From positions 124,001 through 188,000 of the forward strand of contig VXBM01000422.1 in the NCBI GenBank assembly GCA_013400155.1: a stretch of 64,000 nt of DNA, in the 5' to 3' direction. Position numbers and translations under genes: made by a program. Under the pieces are notes generated by a model. It did no database searches, was not told the DNA's origin, and saw nothing but the letters and a program-made list of their open reading frames with translations. This stretch comes from Helopsaltes ochotensis. Its lineage: Eukaryota > Chordata > Aves > Passeriformes > Locustellidae. This document shows, one piece after another, positions 59,301 through 64,000 of this stretch. How positions within the stretch are numbered: position 1 is the stretch's first letter; every line of letters begins with the position of its first letter.

Positions 59301-60715
59301 GAGGAATTTTATGCACCTACTGCCAACAAGTCATGGTACTTTTCTTTATCGTTGTGTGCTTTATATATCTTGCCAGAGAAAAATTAACAAAGTATTTTTG
59401 AAACACTTGTGCGCTCTAAGAGCCAACATGATAAAACATCCTAACAAGTGCCTTCTTCCCTCGTGTCCTCTCACTGCACATATCAGGAGTTGGATAAGTA
59501 AGGACTAAGTGGGAATATGAACACAAGAGATGCTGTTGGGTGTGGTGATAACCAGAGAAACTGAGAACACTTAAACAAACTAAAGTGGAACTTCAGGAAA
59601 CATAACCTGGTTTATTCAGCAAGTTTTCCAATGCTGAAGGCATAAGTGTTTCAAAGTTTTTGGCTGCACTTGGACAAAAAACTACAAAACAAGGTGTAAT
59701 AAGCAATTCTGTCTTCACAGGGAAATGGGGAGGAAGATCTGATGTATTTTACTGATCTCCAGCTTCTGGTAGCATGTTTACTTGCAGTAAGTTTTGGGAG
59801 GAGGGGAGAGAACACCATGTGCTTGCTTCACAGAATGTTTTCAACTCAGTGAGCTTTAGATAAAGCTTTTGAATACTGGGGACATGGGTGGTTAATCAGT
59901 TCACAGTGTTAGGGTGCTCACATTATCCAGCACAGAAAAAACAGAGTAACTATCCCTATGTGTAAATTTGTACATATGAAATCATATGATTATACAGACC
60001 TGTACTTCTCCGGGACAAGGAAGATTGCTGGCCCTATTTGTTTCTGCTGAACATGAATATTTTAGCCTTAACACAGGGGTTACAAAGCCTTAGCAGAGGG
60101 GCCAGTGGGGATCCCTGCCAACGGGCTGGCTCCTCTATGGAAGCCTGGCAGCCTCAGGATTGACCTGTTCCATTTTCAGACTTGTCGAGGCTCCTGGTGG
60201 GGCTACTCTGCTGCCCAAGCCAGGAAGAAAAAGGATCTCTATTTAATGCACCAAAGCTTGAACGGTCTGTCTATGTCATGATTTTATGAGCAGTCTTATT
60301 AAAAACTTAAAATGAGGTAGTTCAGTGATGTGAAATTTTCCCCGCACAGCAATGGACTGTGCAGCAATTGAGTTTCCTTTCAGCTTTTACATTTATAAAG
60401 ATGGATTCTGGGATGAAAATGGAGTTCTTACTAAGAGAAAGAAAAGACCTTTCTTAGTGTTTTTAGAAGAAACATGTCCTTTGGTAGAGCCATTCTCATG
60501 TATTTATGCAGCAAAGGGTGTATTAATGGTTTTTCATGTACATTTTCCTGAAAGATGGGCAGCATTGTTCAGAAAAATGAACAACTGAAAACATGGTAAA
60601 GAGGTACCTAGAAACAAAAGCCTAAAGCTGAGAATATAAGTTACCTTTCCAAGGCAGGATTATTAGCTGGGAAACAACTGCACAGTTCCAAATGTAAAAA
60701 AAAAATATGATCTAC
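56359..60715. other. Long AT-rich non-coding stretch
   Basis: About 4.4 kb without a recognised gene. A 114-codon frame at 56708-57052 and a 78-codon frame at 60352-60588 (directly after a CCCCGCACAG acceptor-like sequence) are unrecognised. 58000-59500 is especially AT-rich. Confidence 0.5.
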
Positions 60716-60735
60716 TGCCGCCTCCCTCTTGTGGA
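60716..60735 (-). promoter_or_regulatory. CTCF-like motif
   Basis: The reverse complement of this site contains CCACAAGAGGGAGG, which agrees with the CTCF core (CCASYAGRKGGCRS) at all but two positions and is followed by CGGCAG. CpGs are present at both edges. It is a sequence match only; occupancy cannot be judged. Confidence 0.3.
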
Positions 60736-63700
60736 CCGCTATTTATAGTGACAATTGGACAGCAGATCACTGTTTAGCAGTTTGATGTCATCATTTAAAT
60801 TCCAAGTGAGGGAGATAGCCTTTTGAATGTGAATAAATACAAATGCTGATTCCCATCTACCAGCGTGTGGACGTTCATTATCTCCCACCTTTACCAGATC
60901 ACGCGTGCCGGGATCACTGCCACAAGTAGGAATTACTAAGGCACAGCAGGCTCTGAAAGACCTAAAAAGTTTGCTAGTTACCATGAGAAATATTGCCCCC
61001 AGGAAAAGCATGATTCAAAACCAGTTTGTACATGGTGAATGCCTACCCATAACCATGCATAATTCAAGTAATTCATGAACCATAGGAGCCTCACTTGGTA
61101 CTCCTGAGACAACCAACAAATGTCATGGTATGAATAATAGAAGAACACATATATTTGTATAGCACATTGAATTATCTACTGTAACTCCTCAGCTCATTCC
61201 AGCTACTGGCAATTATCTCTGTGTTAGCAGGCACTGAATAAGCAGACTATTTACCCACTGAGCTTTCAAATTCTGAAACTGCTTGTCCTGAGCGGCCTCT
61301 GTTGCTTTGCCCTGCATGGGGAGCTTGTCAAGTGCTGGCTGATGCTAAGTGTTCATGTTGCAGCTTGCAGCTCGGAGTCCAGTGCTCAGTTCCTTTTCCA
61401 GTGGGCTATTTTAACCTTGCAACTTGTGGGTGTAAATAAAATTCAGCTGACATTGTTAGGATACAGTCACCATCATTTCATTCCATATCTAACTAAGCTG
61501 GTGGGGCAAGACTGCATGATTTGTCAGGTTGTCTACCTGGAGTACCTTCACATCTTGTTTCCTTTCTCATCAAAATGTTGATCTAAAATGGAGTCTTTAC
61601 CAAAAGTGGAAAACATTTTTAGCCAATCTATCCTTTTCCTAGGGTGAACCATTTGATGCTTTGAAACAAGAATAGTAGAACAGGTATTTTTGCCAGAAAA
61701 ATCGATGAAGAATCTTTAGCATTTGGAGAAACTTGTATTTTTGCTGCTTAATAAGATGCAAAAGCTTGTTACTTGGCCAGCTATTTCCGAGCACATCTGG
61801 ACTTTTCTCTGTAAATGCCAGGTGGAGTTGACAAGATACAGAAGTGCTTTGTTCTTGTTGTCTTTGTCTTTTTTAAACTGATCAATAAATGTATACGAAG
61901 AGCCTGCCTGGGAATGCAAGTGAAGCATATTCCCTGGACACCTTTCAGCCTTCCAAAAATAATCCCAAGTTCAAAAAGAAAAGTTGATCTAAAGCAGCCC
62001 AGCAGCACTTGATGTATTCAAAATACAGAAAATTTGCAGTAAGTAAGTCTTGGGCACAAAAGTTGCACAGAGTAGAGAGTTGCCCCAATGCTTCAACTAT
62101 ATTTCAATGCAGTTGATTATGCTTATTTAAGTGAAATACTTAAAATTCATCTCCATTAAAATATTTCTTACCTATTTCAGTTCATTTAAAGAATTTGACT
62201 AAACCATTTAATTCCTAATCCTATGCACTGGCATATTTACTCCCTTTTGTGCTATCTGAAAGTTTAAGAATGCATTTTGCTACACAAGGTACAAATGAAA
62301 ACATTTTTCAGTATCAGATGCTGGACAGGTCTGCGTAGAACCTGACTTGATACATGTTCCTTGACAAACCACCGTCAACTCCTTGTTGTCCAAAGTTTTC
62401 AAAATGTTGCTTTTATTTCACAATAGTTCCAACTAGATCATTCTTGTTCAGCTTTCTTAAGAATGTTGTCAGACGCTGTCAAGTTATGCTGGCTATAGGA
62501 AGCAACTTGATGATAATGAAACTGAAAATAAAGGTTCATTATGGTATTCTGCAAGAGTTGTCTTTGTTCTTCCTCTTCACTCCGAAAGCTTTCCTAGAAG
62601 ATTTTTCTTCTGCTTAGATATGGGAGACCTAGACTAAGTTGGCTGCTTTCACGTTTGCCATGTAAGTGGCAGGAAGTCTACTTTTCAGCAAGGTTTTCTT
62701 TGCATTATACCCATATAAACCCAGAATTCCAATGATGGCATATTAGGCAAGTTATCCTTTTGCTGAGGTTTGGGATACACTGCTTTCCTTTTGCGCTTCA
62801 GTTCATTAAGACTTCATCTAAATTTTTCTCTCCTGGTCTAACCCTAATTTGTTAGTTGGTATTATAAATCTCTGGGTACAAAGGACAGGTGGTTTGGGTT
62901 GGCTGTGCAGCTCCTGGCACAGAGGTCAGCAACGTTGGCTGAGGTGTGTAAGTGCTACTGGGGCGCTGAATGGATACTAATCCACAATACTCTATATTTT
63001 CCTTATGTTTTGCTAGGTACTATTTAGTATCGTTCACAGCTTTTCTTAAGATGTTCCTTAAGTAATCAGACTTTCTTGTCTGGAAGATTTCCTTTATATT
63101 TTAATGAGCACAGAGGATGCTCCTGTGGAGCGAGCAGCTTACAGGGTTGTGGCCAGGTGAAATTCTGACAGTAGGTACTTGTTTGTTAGTCAAGATTTGT
63201 TCTTTGTAAAGTCATTTCTCTTTGTTTCCACTACCCTCCAGTTGCCTACTTTCTCATTGTCTAATATTTCATTTCCATATTTGCTATTAAATTTAAAGGG
63301 GGGGGAAGCATTTTAAGGGCCTTTTGTACATAAAGAATTCAAATAATTTTCAAGTGAATAATTTACTTTTTATTAGAAAAGGAATACATAAAGAAGAAAA
63401 TTAACTAACACAGTGCAGTTTATTTCACATGATAGTGGTTTTAAATGATAGTTTTGGATTTGCATATTTTTCTGCTTTATTTTGGATAAGCTAATTAACT
63501 TTAAAAATAGTCTCCATAAGATGCAAAACATGGGAGAAAAGATGGTGGAAGCCAAAAGGTTGACTACAGCTAGAGTGGTGTTGAATTAAATTAAACTCCA
63601 GCACTGAACAAACTCTGTGTAGCGCAGGAGGACAGTCTAATTTAAAAGGGTGTGCCTTGCTGTGCAGTCTCTTAAAGTGTGATCTGCTTTTGGCCTAATT

Positions 63701-64000
63701 TTCTGTGACAGTGTATTTAATAACAGTGGTCCCTTACTGAGAATCCTTCTGCCTGGTCTGTCACTGTAGAAATTTTGGCTCTGTAATAGGCACATCTTTG
63801 TCAATCCAACACTTAAATTTCCTTAAGGGAATTATGAACTCCCAATGATTTGTCACACAGCTCCAGGTGAAGAAATTCTTTGCTGTTATTAAAGCACCCC
63901 AATCCCAAGATATTCTGCATTTGTTGGTTCTCTACCTTTTAGCTACATATTAAAAATTAGAAACTTATTTAAAAAAGAAGGTTGCCTTGTAAGACTCATT
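60736..64000. other. Non-coding sequence to the end of the window
   Basis: 60740-61070 has several CpGs (GCGTG, ACGTT, ACGCGTGCCGGG) and mixed composition, possibly constrained. The rest is AT-rich with short frames lacking domains. A run of eight G bases lies at 63298-63305. No gene reaches the window edge in a recognisable form. Confidence 0.5.

Noticed and set aside
60352..60588. 78-codon frame right after a CCCCGCACAG acceptor-like site
   Set aside because: The pyrimidine tract is short, no donor or homologue is evident, and the peptide has no motif.

Overview
The window looks like nuclear DNA from a bird or another archosaur/sauropsid. It has no bacterial features: no operons, ribosome binding sites, RNA operons or long open frames. 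The evidence for a bird is its repeats. There is a well-preserved 3' end of a CR1 LINE on the + strand (about 10765-11153), a second fragment of the same kind on the - strand (about 40065-40183), a much older CR1 3' end (about 35512-35797), and a solitary LTR of ERVL type (26993-27409). Several very old amniote-type SINE/MIR-like tails are recognisable only by short conserved phrases. I cannot name the species or the locus.

Layout: the 64 kb is almost all AT-rich, non-coding sequence, as expected of a gene desert or one or more very long introns. 0-10 kb holds old SINE relics, a 21-bp tandem duplication, a CpG-dense patch at 5.6-5.9 kb and a purine-rich tract at 7.8 kb. 10-13 kb holds a long A-rich microsatellite, the CR1 copy and a CCAAT/TATA arrangement. 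14-26 kb is the most AT-rich part, with clustered TAAT/ATTA motifs and a near-perfect palindrome. 27 kb has the LTR. 29-35 kb is a run of higher-GC patches that carry the most exon-like open frames. 35-40 kb has the old CR1 and the second CR1 fragment. 40-64 kb is mostly featureless, apart from one open frame with a zinc-ribbon cysteine pattern at 42.3 kb, an old SINE relic at 56.3 kb and a CTCF-like site at 60.7 kb.

No protein-coding gene can be called with confidence. The longest open frame (153 codons at 35.4-35.9 kb) lies largely in CR1 sequence. A few short frames stand out through splice-site context, codon third-position bias, a signal-peptide-like start or a metal-binding motif. They are listed as low-confidence candidate exons and discussed in the findings. 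No system of co-operating genes is visible. I saw no tRNA, rRNA or CRISPR array by eye; small RNAs without strong primary-sequence signatures could be missed.
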